The notes under the pieces: generated by a model
What the model saw: only the letters and a program-made list of their open reading frames with translations
Databases searched by the model: none
Told to the model about the DNA's origin: nothing
Program-made: the position numbers and the translations under genes
Part shown: positions 15,668 through 24,050 of the stretch, piece after piece
Layout of the letters: each line of letters opens with the position of its first letter
Numbering within the stretch: the first letter of the stretch is position 1
DNA from: an uncultured Paracoccaceae bacterium
GTDB taxonomy: Bacteria; Pseudomonadota; Alphaproteobacteria; Rhodobacterales; Rhodobacteraceae
Reading direction: 5' to 3'
Assembly (NCBI GenBank): GCA_947501025.1
Contig: CANMUM010000021.1
Location: 1 to 32,075 of the forward strand
DNA: 32,075 bases

Positions 15668-15736
15668 CACCCAAGGGCGTAACACGCTGTTGGGTGGCGA
15701 TCTCATGAATTGAGACCGGAAGAGTTAAAGCTTCCG
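15668..15736 (-). promoter_or_regulatory. three adjacent stem-loops in the ffh leader
   Basis: On the minus strand, in order: CGGAAG/CTTCCG (6 bp, 15717-15736), GGTCTC/GAGATC (6 bp with one G-U, 15699-15717), then a long hairpin CACCCAA/TTGGGTG with an inner GCGT/ACGC (15668-15696). The first two share a base, and the third begins 2 bases later. The block ends about 70 bases before the ffh start. It may be a structured 5' leader. No known riboswitch class is recognised and there is no U tract. Confidence 0.5.
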
Positions 15737-15801
15737 ATGATTTGAGTGGCATATATGCGCAAATTCAGTGTGAGTCAAGTTTGAAGATATTGACCTTATA
15801 T

Positions 15802-15848
15802 GTGGAAATGTCCACGGGGAACCAATGTTCCAGCATCATTCAATGCTG
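15802..15848 (-). other. second cluster of three small hairpins
   Basis: Three perfect inverted repeats lie end to end: GTGGA/TCCAC (15802-15815), GGAAC/GTTCC (15818-15831) and CAGCAT/ATGCTG (15831-15848), each with a loop of 4-6 bases. They begin about 16 bases past the stop of the upstream glycosyltransferase gene. They could protect the 3' end of that transcript, terminate it without a U tract, or form part of the ffh leader. Confidence 0.45.
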
Positions 15849-15864
15849 ATCATTAAATAGTTTT

Positions 15865-16701
15865 CTAGACAATCCCGCGGAAACGTTCAGGAATGATGAC
15901 AACAGGGTCACCCTTTATCATTGCAGGTTTATTGATCGCATAAAGTGGGCGGCGTTTGGTTTGGAGGCGCCGCGCTTCTTCAAAATATTCATCACCTTTT
16001 ATTGGTGTGCTTTCTGAGATGATTTTGAAGAGTTTTTCGCGGCGCTCAAGGTGACCTTTCCAACCTGTTGCAAGGCGGGATTTATCGTCCGTTTTTCCTG
16101 TGGATAAAGCATAATCAATCATGCCGAAATGAAAATGATAAAGATTGGGGTCAATATGAAAATTGCGCCCCTTTACACGGTGCATGCCTGAACCCCATGT
16201 GATTGGCTTGAAAGAGGTTGCGGGCTTGGTATATCGGGATGATAAATGCGCGAAACGGCGTTGATTAAGAAATGGTTGGTTCGTATCAAGCGCATCTTCC
16301 TTGCCGATATGTTGTCCGACATCAAGGCCAAGGCCCGAGACCGTCGTGACCCCTTTGATATGAGAAAGATATGCCGCCAGATCATCGCCATGGTTTGGAT
16401 CAAGGATGAGGAACTCGTCAACATCTGTTGCCATAACGATATCAAAATTCTGATGCAGTCCCGCGCTCAGATGTGACATAATTTTTGCACGTCTGCGCAT
16501 GGCGGGTACACGTTTGAGCGGTATATGGGGAAGACGGATTATATTAACGCGTTCGGCATTTTTCGGTGCAATTTGATCATGGCCATCAAGGAATACGAAA
16601 AGGTTTTCATGTCCAAAAGCCGCACCATAATAATCAATCCATTTGGGCAGGAACAGCGCATCATTGCGCACGGTCGTTATGGCTGCGATACGTTTGCTCA
16701 C
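15865..16701 (-). CDS. glycosyltransferase family 2-like protein
   Basis: The N-terminus RIAAITTVRNDALFLPKWIDYY is typical of GT2-like proteins, and IVMATDVDEFLIL supplies the DxD metal-binding motif, so it probably transfers a sugar to a surface glycan. The acceptor is unknown. I use the GTG at 16701, which follows AAGGA at 7 bases; the frame is open to a TTG at 16725 with no ribosome-binding site. It is soluble, about 278 residues. It lies 50 bases after the endonuclease/phosphatase-family gene on the same strand and may be co-transcribed with it. Confidence 0.83.
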   Translation of the reverse strand: MSKRIAAITTVRNDALFLPKWIDYYGAAFGHENLFVFLDGHDQIAPKNAERVNIIRLPHIPLKRVPAMRRRAKIMSHLSAGLHQNFDIVMATDVDEFLILDPNHGDDLAAYLSHIKGVTTVSGLGLDVGQHIGKEDALDTNQPFLNQRRFAHLSSRYTKPATSFKPITWGSGMHRVKGRNFHIDPNLYHFHFGMIDYALSTGKTDDKSRLATGWKGHLERREKLFKIISESTPIKGDEYFEEARRLQTKRRPLYAINKPAMIKGDPVVIIPERFRGIV

Positions 16702-16753
16702 AAAGCTTTCCTTTTTTGGAGACAACTATCATTTTAAAGCATGGGGCGCAACT

Positions 16754-17749
16754 TTATTTGCAATTGGAGGAAAGTTCGAGATCTAGCCAGATGAGGAAAT
16801 GCGCGTTGTTCTCTATCGCCTCCATTCCACCATCGATATGCTGAAACTCACATGATGGGAGAATATAATCAGCTCGCAATGCGCCATATCCTTTGTCGCG
16901 CCAATCAGCAGTTGCAAGTCCGAGTGGTCCTTGTGGGCCATAATCACGAAGCTTTGGATTGCGCAATAAATTGGCCATAATTTCACGGCGCCCATCACCG
17001 TCATTTGGATCAAGATTAAATGTGCCAAGCGCGATAAATGGTGCGTTGAGCGTTTGGGAAATTCCATTATCATCTTCCATAGCGATACCGCGGAGATATT
17101 GGTCGAGCCATAAATTTTCGGCCATATTGCGCAGGCCATTGCGATCTTCATCACCATCAAAAGCAGGGGTTGCCATATAAGCTGCAATCAAGCGTATGCC
17201 GCTGATTTCTACGTCCCAAATCCCAGAGCTCGAGAGGGGAAGCGCTTCCCATTCGTCATCAGTGAAATAGCCTTCAGGTCGGATCGCGCCGTTAAAATCT
17301 GACCACATCTGCTTGGTAAATGTGATCTGTTGATTGATTGGGTATTTGGAGAAGATTGCCATACCATGCTGACCCCGAAATTCACCATAACCTATTGTAT
17401 CATTCTCATCGATCCAGCCATCACGATCAATGTCAAACCCAGATTGGACGCCGCGATTTGTTGCGCCTTGGTAATAATAGGGAAGCCCCATTATTTGAGC
17501 CAATTCACTTGCTGCCCATTGTTGATCATCTTGATCAATGTCGGTGAATAATAAAATGTCGGGATCAAGATTTTCGATGGCATCTAGTGTTGGCTGAAGG
17601 CTCTCATCTTTCTCGATGATGTCTTTGATCAATATTCCGGGACCTTTGCGTGAAAAATCGGTATTGAGAACCGCAACACGCAAGATATTTTCTTTCGCCC
17701 AAAGGGGAGATGAACCGATCAAAATGATGATAAAGAGGACAACGCGCAT
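16754..17749 (-). CDS. secreted endonuclease/exonuclease/phosphatase-family protein
   Basis: A signal peptide (about residues 1-18, cleavage after LWA) precedes the EEP fold. Visible are VAVLNTDF at the first strand, DPDILLFTDIDQD (metal-ligand strand), GQHGMAIFSKYPI, and near the end LATADWRDKGYGALRADYILPS with the Asp expected in the catalytic D-x-x-L/I region. Members cleave phosphodiester or phosphomonoester bonds in nucleic acids or lipids. DIDRDGWIDEND matches an EF-hand loop, and DGDEDRNG and DPNDGDG are also calcium-loop-like. The product is probably periplasmic or extracellular. The substrate is not deducible. Confidence 0.85.
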   Translation of the reverse strand: MRVVLFIIILIGSSPLWAKENILRVAVLNTDFSRKGPGILIKDIIEKDESLQPTLDAIENLDPDILLFTDIDQDDQQWAASELAQIMGLPYYYQGATNRGVQSGFDIDRDGWIDENDTIGYGEFRGQHGMAIFSKYPINQQITFTKQMWSDFNGAIRPEGYFTDDEWEALPLSSSGIWDVEISGIRLIAAYMATPAFDGDEDRNGLRNMAENLWLDQYLRGIAMEDDNGISQTLNAPFIALGTFNLDPNDGDGRREIMANLLRNPKLRDYGPQGPLGLATADWRDKGYGALRADYILPSCEFQHIDGGMEAIENNAHFLIWLDLELSSNCK

Positions 17750-17789
17750 AGCCCATCTCTAGCTTGTGCATGTTTAAAAACAGTAAATC

Positions 17790-18341
17790 CTATAATGTTG
17801 AGGCGTAGCTGGGGAACCGGCGAATATCACGCTTTAGATCACGGATATCGTCTTCAACATTATCAAGACGGCGCAGATAACGCCGCAATAATCTTGATTG
17901 TTCGGAAGTCAATTCACCTTGAAAGTTCTTATTGATGATGTCTTCAAGCTCGTCCTCTTCATCTTGCAGCTCATCCAGCTCCTCGGTCAGCTCGTAATAT
18001 TCTTCACCATGATTATTCGCTGCTGCAAGCACATTGTTATTGCCACATACAGGGCTCATTTCCTTGCCTCGGCGACCAATCGCCTCAGCATTGCCGATTG
18101 TGCAATAGGATTTCAAGCCCTCAATTCGTCCTTCATTCCATGCAGCGCTATCAACGGTAACATTATATTTTGCACATTCTTCTGCGAGTTTGCCAATAAA
18201 ATTTTCGGAGCGACCATTGGCTCCATCACGAATGCCAATTGCTGACCAATTCCCAGCACGACATTGATCTTCTTTTATCGGCGCACAAGTAACCAATACA
18301 AGGGAGGCAAAAACACCAAGAGGGATATATATCTTTTTCAT
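17790..18341 (-). CDS. DUF2799 lipoprotein
   Basis: A lipoprotein signal ends in LVTC (Cys19), so it should be lipid-anchored in the envelope. The DUF2799 core is clear: CRAGNWSAIGIRDGANG, then CAKYNV, WNEGRIEGLKSYCT and GRRGKEMSPVC, where the cysteines recur as in the family. The C-terminal half is a highly charged helix (ELTEELDELQDEEDELEDI), probably coiled coil. The family has no established function. It stands alone, 40 bases upstream of the EEP-family gene on the same strand, possibly in one transcript. Confidence 0.83.
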   Translation of the reverse strand: MKKIYIPLGVFASLVLVTCAPIKEDQCRAGNWSAIGIRDGANGRSENFIGKLAEECAKYNVTVDSAAWNEGRIEGLKSYCTIGNAEAIGRRGKEMSPVCGNNNVLAAANNHGEEYYELTEELDELQDEEDELEDIINKNFQGELTSEQSRLLRRYLRRLDNVEDDIRDLKRDIRRFPSYASTL

Positions 18342-18399
18342 TGGGTCAATATAGAGGCCACCATCGCTCCGATCAAATCACTTTTGTGAGAGATATAAA

Positions 18400-18831
18400 T
18401 TACAAAAATTTTGACAGCACATCGACTTGTGATGGATCTGAGAGCATTTGAAGTGCAGAGCTTGGATTGATGAGGGCATCGGAATGTTCTTGCTCAATAG
18501 GATCACCCATGCGCAAAATGGCGCGACCCGTATAAATATGGCAGATTTTTTCTGCATAAATATCGTAATCTGGCATATAAATGAAACGCCGATAAATGGT
18601 CGCTTTGCGCTCAACCGATACCTTCCAGCCAGTCTCTTCATATGCCTCGCGAATAAGGGCTTGTGAAAAGCTCTCGCCCTTATCCACACCGCCACCAGGG
18701 AACTGCCATTGATTGTGAATGCCCGCTTGAAATGTCAGAAGGAGTTGACCTTTATGCATGAAAATACCGTAAGCCCCTGGGCGAGGTTGGTGGTATTCAT
18801 TGGGGTGAGATGGATATTCATAACAGCGCAT
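18400..18831 (-). CDS. NUDIX hydrolase
   Basis: The Nudix box is complete: GGVDKGESFSQALIREAYEETGW matches GxxxxxExxxxxxxREUxEExGU and binds Mg with the REUxEE glutamates. It hydrolyses a nucleoside diphosphate-linked substrate, not identifiable from sequence. QWQFPGGGVDKGES resembles MutT-like and ADP-ribose-type members. The 143-residue protein is cytosolic. Its ATG shares one base with the LysE stop (TAATG), making it the last gene of the nudL-cca-lysE-nudix operon. Confidence 0.92.
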   Translation of the reverse strand: MRCYEYPSHPNEYHQPRPGAYGIFMHKGQLLLTFQAGIHNQWQFPGGGVDKGESFSQALIREAYEETGWKVSVERKATIYRRFIYMPDYDIYAEKICHIYTGRAILRMGDPIEQEHSDALINPSSALQMLSDPSQVDVLSKFL

Positions 18832-19436
18832 TATTTATGACCTATGAGCATGACAATTGAGGCCACCAGCATGAGCGCCATGGCGATGTTAAATATGCGG
18901 CGTTTAAGTGGCGTGTTAAGAATTTGCCGCATTGCAACTCCAAATAATGTCCAGCCTTGGGTGGATATAATCGCCGTGCTGAGTGTGGCAAGGGCAATGA
19001 GAGAGGCTGCGAGTAACGTGTGTTCGCCAGAGGCATATTGACCCGAAACCCCAATGGCAATGAGCCATGCTTTTGGATTGATATATTGAAATATGAAGGC
19101 TTGCCAAAATGTCCAAGGTTTCGATTGGCTTTTGCTTTCGGCAAATTTATCCACGGGTGCTGTTGCAATCTTATAAGCCAAATAACATAGCACAATGATC
19201 GCAACGATTGTGAGAACTTGCTCCACAATTGGGAAGGCTTGGTAAGTGCTGCCAAGGCCGAGTGCCACAAAAAATTGCAGTGTAGGATGGCCAAAAAAGA
19301 TACCCCATGCATGGGGCTGTGTCGCGCGCCAACCAAAACGCATACCCGATGCAGATAATAGCGCATTATTAGGCCCAGGCGTAACTTGGCCAGCAGTAAG
19401 AATCATGCAAAGTGAGAAAAATGTGGTAAGGGTCAT
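18831..19436 (-). CDS. LysE/RhtB-family amino-acid exporter
   Basis: The LysE signature is present: MTLTTFFSLCMILTAGQVTPGPNNALLSASG, with the conserved TPGPN motif. About six hydrophobic segments fit the family topology over 201 residues. Members export basic or neutral amino acids or homoserine; the substrate is unknown here. The start overlaps the cca stop as ATGA, and the stop overlaps the nudix start as TAATG, so it belongs to a tightly packed operon. Confidence 0.9.
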   Translation of the reverse strand: MTLTTFFSLCMILTAGQVTPGPNNALLSASGMRFGWRATQPHAWGIFFGHPTLQFFVALGLGSTYQAFPIVEQVLTIVAIIVLCYLAYKIATAPVDKFAESKSQSKPWTFWQAFIFQYINPKAWLIAIGVSGQYASGEHTLLAASLIALATLSTAIISTQGWTLFGVAMRQILNTPLKRRIFNIAMALMLVASIVMLIGHK

Positions 19437-20593
19437 TGCTGCGCCTCGTCTAAAATTTTGTGAGCCAATTTGATTAACATATCTTTATCAAGTGTAAAGT
19501 CCTGCGCAAGCCATTTTCGTTTGAGCGTTTTATATATTGCACCAAGTTCGGGGCCTTCGGGCATGATATTTTTGAGGTCGCGACCTGTGATTGGGAAAAT
19601 AGCTGCCATACCACGCGCGATGTCATTATCGAGATTTGCGGGTGGTAGTGCGTCTTGTTGATATGCGCGCAAAAGAACCGCCCAATGGGCAAGCTCATAA
19701 CCCAAAATATGACCAAGAGCAGCGGGCGCATGTTTTGTTTCAGAAGCCTTTTGGAGGCGTTTGATAAAATTTGCCTCATCATTGGATAGCCGCCATTTGG
19801 CTTGTGGAATATCATGAGAAGATGCGGCTAAACGTATGCGCCAATCAACGGGAAGCTTATGATTACTTTCATAATCTATCCAAGCACGAAGTTTGTTCAC
19901 ATCAAAACTGGGCGCAATACGCGCGAGAACGTCAGCATTTTTTGCAGCATTGATTGCACGATAAGCAAATTCACCACAAAGCAATTTGCGCATTTCATGC
20001 CCAACACGTTCTCCTGAAATTCGGTTCAAGCCAACGGCAAGCTCTTTAATCGCGTCAAGCTCTTCTGTGCCTGTTTGAAGGTCATAATGCGCAAGAAATC
20101 GAAAATAGCGTAGGATTCGGAGATAGTCTTCTTTGATCCGCGCACCCGCATCTCCGACAAAAGCTAGTCTTTTAGATTTTATATCCGCAATGCCGCTAAG
20201 CGGGTCAATGATCACACCTTCGCTATTCATGTATAGCGCATTGATTGTAAAATCGCGCCGTTTCGCATCTTCATCAATTGTACCACCAAATTCCGTTTCG
20301 GCATGGCGGCCATCCGTTTTTACATCTTTGCGAAAGCTCGTGACCTCAAAACTTTGCCCGCCCTCAATCAATGTGATTGTACCATGGGCAAGACCCGTTT
20401 CAACGAATTTCACATTTTGATCGATTGCCAGCTGTAATGTCATTTTGGGAGAACAATCGACGGCAAAATCCACATCATGAATTGGCACCCCAAGAAGCTG
20501 ATCACGCACCGCACCGCCAACGATATAGGCATCAATGCCAGCATGTGAAAAAAGATCAAAAATCGCGCGTATATGGCTATGTGTTGTGAGCAT
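19433..20593 (-). CDS. cca: CCA tRNA nucleotidyltransferase / poly(A) polymerase family
   Basis: It adds or repairs the CCA end of tRNA using CTP and ATP without a template. Motifs of the class II nucleotidyltransferase are visible: IVGGAVRDQLLG (template strand), HDVDFAVD with the two metal-binding Asp, and RRDFTINALYM. The C-terminal part is helical. I use the ATG at 20593, preceded by GGAAG; the frame is open upstream within the neighbour. The 17-base overlap with the CoA pyrophosphatase gene indicates coupling. A poly(A) polymerase is the alternative family role. Confidence 0.9.
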   Translation of the reverse strand: MLTTHSHIRAIFDLFSHAGIDAYIVGGAVRDQLLGVPIHDVDFAVDCSPKMTLQLAIDQNVKFVETGLAHGTITLIEGGQSFEVTSFRKDVKTDGRHAETEFGGTIDEDAKRRDFTINALYMNSEGVIIDPLSGIADIKSKRLAFVGDAGARIKEDYLRILRYFRFLAHYDLQTGTEELDAIKELAVGLNRISGERVGHEMRKLLCGEFAYRAINAAKNADVLARIAPSFDVNKLRAWIDYESNHKLPVDWRIRLAASSHDIPQAKWRLSNDEANFIKRLQKASETKHAPAALGHILGYELAHWAVLLRAYQQDALPPANLDNDIARGMAAIFPITGRDLKNIMPEGPELGAIYKTLKRKWLAQDFTLDKDMLIKLAHKILDEAQQ

Positions 20594-21191
20594 GGGCAAG
20601 TCTTCCTGCAAGATTGTGAAGTATGCGCGCTGTCGCGCCCCAGATATAATAGTCTTTATAGGGCAGCACATAAAATGATCGCTTCTGCCCATTTTTTTCG
20701 TGGCTTTCCGTCTGGAAATTGTCGATTTTTAGCTCCAAAAACGGCAATTCAAAAATCTCAGCGACTTCCGCTTCTTGAGCAATATATTCAAATGGTTTTG
20801 GATTGAACGCGATAAAGGGCGTGACCGCAAATTTGGTGATCGTCATATGCTGAGGCAGTGTTCCGAGATTTTCGACGGGATGCTCAATCGGTAGCCCAAT
20901 TTCTTCATTCGCTTCACGTAAGGCCGTGTGCCATAATGAGGCATCACTTTTATCACGCCGTCCACCCGCAAAGGCAATTTGCCCCGCATGTTTGCGCATA
21001 TTGCTTTGGCGTTTGGTCAGTGTAATGGTCTGATTATAGCCATTAACCAAAACAAGAACGGAAGCTTGTGTGGTGGCTTCAAATGGTGGAGCAGTAAACT
21101 GAAGATCGCCATCAAAGCTGATATCGCCAGCTATTGCCAATGCATCAATGAGCATGGTTTTGAGGGTTGATATTTCGTGCGATGACGACAT
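20577..21191 (-). CDS. NUDIX CoA pyrophosphatase, NudL-like
   Basis: The Nudix box is GGRRDKSDASLWHTALREANEEIGL, and the region before it (LTKRQSNMRKHAGQIAFAGG) matches the UPF0035/NudL signature of CoA diphosphatases, which split CoA to 3',5'-ADP and phosphopantetheine. I use the ATG at 21191 (about 204 residues), where homologues begin; a longer frame from a TTG at 21290 would run into the divergent gene. It heads the nudL-cca-lysE-nudix operon and overlaps cca by 17 bases. Confidence 0.87.
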   Translation of the reverse strand: MSSSHEISTLKTMLIDALAIAGDISFDGDLQFTAPPFEATTQASVLVLVNGYNQTITLTKRQSNMRKHAGQIAFAGGRRDKSDASLWHTALREANEEIGLPIEHPVENLGTLPQHMTITKFAVTPFIAFNPKPFEYIAQEAEVAEIFELPFLELKIDNFQTESHEKNGQKRSFYVLPYKDYYIWGATARILHNLAGRLAHAHNT

Positions 21192-21275
21192 GTTCGGCTG
21201 GCCTTTGATCAGTTTGACTTTATCATAGTTATTTACATACAATGGGGGAACTCGTTGCAAATTGAAAGATTGAGA

Positions 21276-21839
21276 ATGAAGACTTATCAACTATTTTGCC
21301 TATCACTGCTCGTTTGTGGGGGTGTCGCCTATAAGACAGTCGCGGGTGATCATGAGCCAAAACCCGATATTTCTCCAGAATTCAAAAAAGTGGAAGCCGT
21401 TGCGATTGAAGTTTTAGACAGCTTACAAGCCATTTCATTTAAAGAACAACGTGAATATTGCGGATGGATTGTTGATGATGGCACAGATATTTTTGCAACG
21501 AAAGCTGTCCCTGGTGATGAATCAAGCTGTACGGTTGATTATCCAGAAGATTCAATCGTCCTGCTCGCAAGCTATCACACACATGGCCAGCATAATCCTG
21601 ATTATTGGAGTGAGGCTCCATCAAATGACGATATTGAGTCTGACTTTGATGAAGAAATCTATGGTTTTGTCAGCACACCAGCAGGCCGCATCTGGGTTAT
21701 CGATCCCTATCAAGAAATGTTATTTCAAATCTGCGGTGAAGGATGTGTCACGGCAGATCCAAATTACGATTCAAGTGAATATCCGCCAATTCCAGAAAGC
21801 GGCACACCGGAAGAGATCAACGAGCTAACAGATAGCTAG
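21276..21839 (+). CDS. DUF4329 secreted protein
   Basis: A signal peptide of about 22-24 residues ([20 protein letters not shown]) is followed by a DUF4329 domain: [15 protein letters not shown] (about residues 108-114 of this frame), a downstream [13 protein letters not shown] and GRIWVIDPY. The His-x-His and acidic residues resemble JAB-like metallopeptidase motifs, but that is not proven for the family. I use the ATG at 21276; a TTG at 21255 also has GGGGGA before it. It lies within the span between divergent and convergent genes: its end overlaps the aroC stop by 4 bases. Confidence 0.78.
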   Translation: MKTYQLFCLSLLVCGGVAYKTVAGDHEPKPDISPEFKKVEAVAIEVLDSLQAISFKEQREYCGWIVDDGTDIFATKAVPGDESSCTVDYPEDSIVLLASYHTHGQHNPDYWSEAPSNDDIESDFDEEIYGFVSTPAGRIWVIDPYQEMLFQICGEGCVTADPNYDSSEYPPIPESGTPEEINELTDS

Positions 21840-22939
21840 CCGATTGTTCTGCGGTTTTCGCCGATTTGCCCGCGGTGGAGCAGTAAATGGTCAACCAGCA
21901 CAAGCGCCATCATGGCTTCGGCAACGGGCACAGCACGAATGCCGACGCAAGGATCATGGCGACCTTTGGTTATAAGGTCGGTATTTTCGCCTGATTGTGT
22001 AACTGTTCGCCGCGATGTGAGGATCGAGCTTGTCGGCTTAACCGCAAAACGCGTCACGATGTCTTGGCCTGTCGAAATACCGCCAAGTATACCACCAGAA
22101 TGATTGTCTGAAAATTTCAGTTCGCCATCTTCAAGCCACATTTCATCTGCATTTTCAGATCCACGAAGAGTTGCCGCATTCATGCCTTCACCGATTTCAA
22201 CGGCTTTAACCGCATTGATCGACATCATGGCGGCTGTGATATCTGTATCGAGCTTTGCATAAATTGGAGCGCCAAGACCCGCAGGCACAGCTGATGCCGT
22301 AATTTCAACAACCGCACCAATACTGTCATTTTGATTGATACGAATATCATTAAGCAATGCTTCCCAACGCTGTGCGGCTTTTGGGTCAGGGCAGAAGAAC
22401 GGATTTTCGCCTATTTGTTTAGCGTCGTAATTGTTCATGTCAATTTTATCAGAACCAATTTGGGATAGATAGGCTGTGATTTTGATTTCGGGCGATATGG
22501 CTTTGAGAACGGCCATTGCCACTCCCCCAGCCGCAACACGCGCAGCTGTTTCACGCGCAGAAGAACGTCCGCCGCCGCGATAATCGCGATTCCCATATTT
22601 GAGATGATATGTCAGATCGGCATGACCCGGACGAAATTTTTGGGCAATATCTCCATAATCTTTTGAGCGCTGATCTGTATTGCGGATCATGAGGGAGATG
22701 GGTGTGCCCGTTGTTTTGCCTTCAAAAACGCCAGATAGGATTTCCACTTCATCAGCTTCTTTACGTTGCGTTTCGTGCTTAGATTTTCCGGGCTTACGCG
22801 CATCCAAATAGGGTTGAATATCAGCTTCGGTTAAAGGCACTTCAGGAGGACAGCCGTCCACAACAACGCCAAGAGCAGGGCCATGGCTTTCGCCCCAAGT
22901 TGTAAATGTGAATAGATGACCAAAACGATTAATAGACAT
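21836..22939 (-). CDS. aroC: chorismate synthase
   Basis: Chorismate synthase converts EPSP to chorismate using reduced FMN, the last shikimate step. Family motifs are clear: [40 protein letters not shown] and [18 protein letters not shown]. The 367-residue length is normal and the start is well supported by family alignment. It ends overlapping the convergent DUF4329 gene by four bases. The EamA transporter gene precedes it by 3 bases on the same strand, so both are probably transcribed together. Confidence 0.97.
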   Translation of the reverse strand: MSINRFGHLFTFTTWGESHGPALGVVVDGCPPEVPLTEADIQPYLDARKPGKSKHETQRKEADEVEILSGVFEGKTTGTPISLMIRNTDQRSKDYGDIAQKFRPGHADLTYHLKYGNRDYRGGGRSSARETAARVAAGGVAMAVLKAISPEIKITAYLSQIGSDKIDMNNYDAKQIGENPFFCPDPKAAQRWEALLNDIRINQNDSIGAVVEITASAVPAGLGAPIYAKLDTDITAAMMSINAVKAVEIGEGMNAATLRGSENADEMWLEDGELKFSDNHSGGILGGISTGQDIVTRFAVKPTSSILTSRRTVTQSGENTDLITKGRHDPCVGIRAVPVAEAMMALVLVDHLLLHRGQIGENRRTIG

Positions 22940-22942
22940 TTG

Positions 22943-23890
22943 TTATTTCTCTTTTTTCTTAATCCAGCTTCGGCTGGTGTCTGGACGGAAATTGCGGAAT
23001 GATGAGGCAGGTTTGTTGGTAGAGTTTTGTCCTTTTAACTCACGATAAAGAATGATCAAGCCAGAGGCAATAATGATTGCTGCTCCAATTAATTTGCGTG
23101 TGGATACGTCTTCGGAGAAAAATAGACTGCCAAAACAGATTGCCCAAATGAGTTGAGAATATTGCATGGGAGCAATCAGAGCGGCATCTGATCGTTTGTA
23201 AGCCATTATGATGAATAGCTGGGCGAAGAAACCAAGGGCACCAATTGCCATCAGTTTATAAATTTGAATAGATGTTGGCGCAGAATAATCGAATTGAAGC
23301 AATAACCCTAAAATGACCAGTGAAATGCCCATAGGGAGCATCATCATAACCGCATCTCGTTCGGAGCGCCCGATTTTGCGTGTCACAATTGCATTGAATG
23401 AGCTGCATAGCGCAGACCCGAAAGCCGCAAGATGCCCAAAAGAGAACTCGCCCAAGCTTAATGGCAGCATAACGATCACGCCGCAAAAACCAAGGAGAAC
23501 AGCAAATGCACGGAAACTACCGACCTTCTCACCAAGAAACGGCACAGAAAAAATTGTGATAAATAATGGTGTTGTGAAGAGTATCCCGTAGACATCTGCA
23601 AATGGTAGCAACATGAATGCGGTAAAGGCAAAGCCACCAGCGCCAAGGCCAAACAATGTGCGCGCAATAAGCATAAATGGGCGGTGCGGCTTAAAATTTT
23701 CTGGGCGGCCATCTGTCATGATCATGGTTGAAACCCATGGAAATGAGAATATTGTTGAGAAAAACATGATCTGCACAACGCCGAGCTCACCATTAAAAGA
23801 TTTAATGATCGCATCATGGGTCGAGAACATCGCAAAGCCCAAAATGGCAAATAATATACCATGTAGCGGATTTGTTCTTAAATTTGTCAT
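22943..23890 (-). CDS. EamA/DMT-family transporter
   Basis: This 315-residue protein has about ten hydrophobic segments in two EamA repeats, for example GILFAILGFAMFSTHDAIIK at the start and the second repeat beginning near SALCSSFNAIVTRKIG. The conserved ending GAAIIIASGLIIL is typical of DMT permeases that move metabolites across the inner membrane. The substrate is unknown. It is followed 3 bases later by aroC. The cytoplasmic tail is basic. Confidence 0.9.
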   Translation of the reverse strand: MTNLRTNPLHGILFAILGFAMFSTHDAIIKSFNGELGVVQIMFFSTIFSFPWVSTMIMTDGRPENFKPHRPFMLIARTLFGLGAGGFAFTAFMLLPFADVYGILFTTPLFITIFSVPFLGEKVGSFRAFAVLLGFCGVIVMLPLSLGEFSFGHLAAFGSALCSSFNAIVTRKIGRSERDAVMMMLPMGISLVILGLLLQFDYSAPTSIQIYKLMAIGALGFFAQLFIIMAYKRSDAALIAPMQYSQLIWAICFGSLFFSEDVSTRKLIGAAIIIASGLIILYRELKGQNSTNKPASSFRNFRPDTSRSWIKKKEK

Positions 23891-24050
23891 GTTTTGCCTG
23901 CTTTTACGGGTCTTGATGTGAATTACGCATAGAATTCTAAACGTTTCTTTGTTATTGCGACAAAAATAGCAGAATTACTAGAGAGCGTATAGCTATAAAC
24001 GATTAATGAGCGATGTTGCTCAAATTTGCAAAAGAGAGTGAGGCGTGTGA

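Noticed and set aside
18842-19366. A 174-residue frame on the minus strand inside the LysE gene
   Set aside because: It overlaps the LysE/RhtB gene in another frame, and that gene carries the TPGPN motif and membrane segments, so this frame is a shadow.
23891-24050. Possible RNA gene or promoter between the EamA gene and rlmN
   Set aside because: A short GAGC/GCTC hairpin is visible, but there is no tRNA shape, no terminator and no convincing promoter. The divergent spacing explains it.
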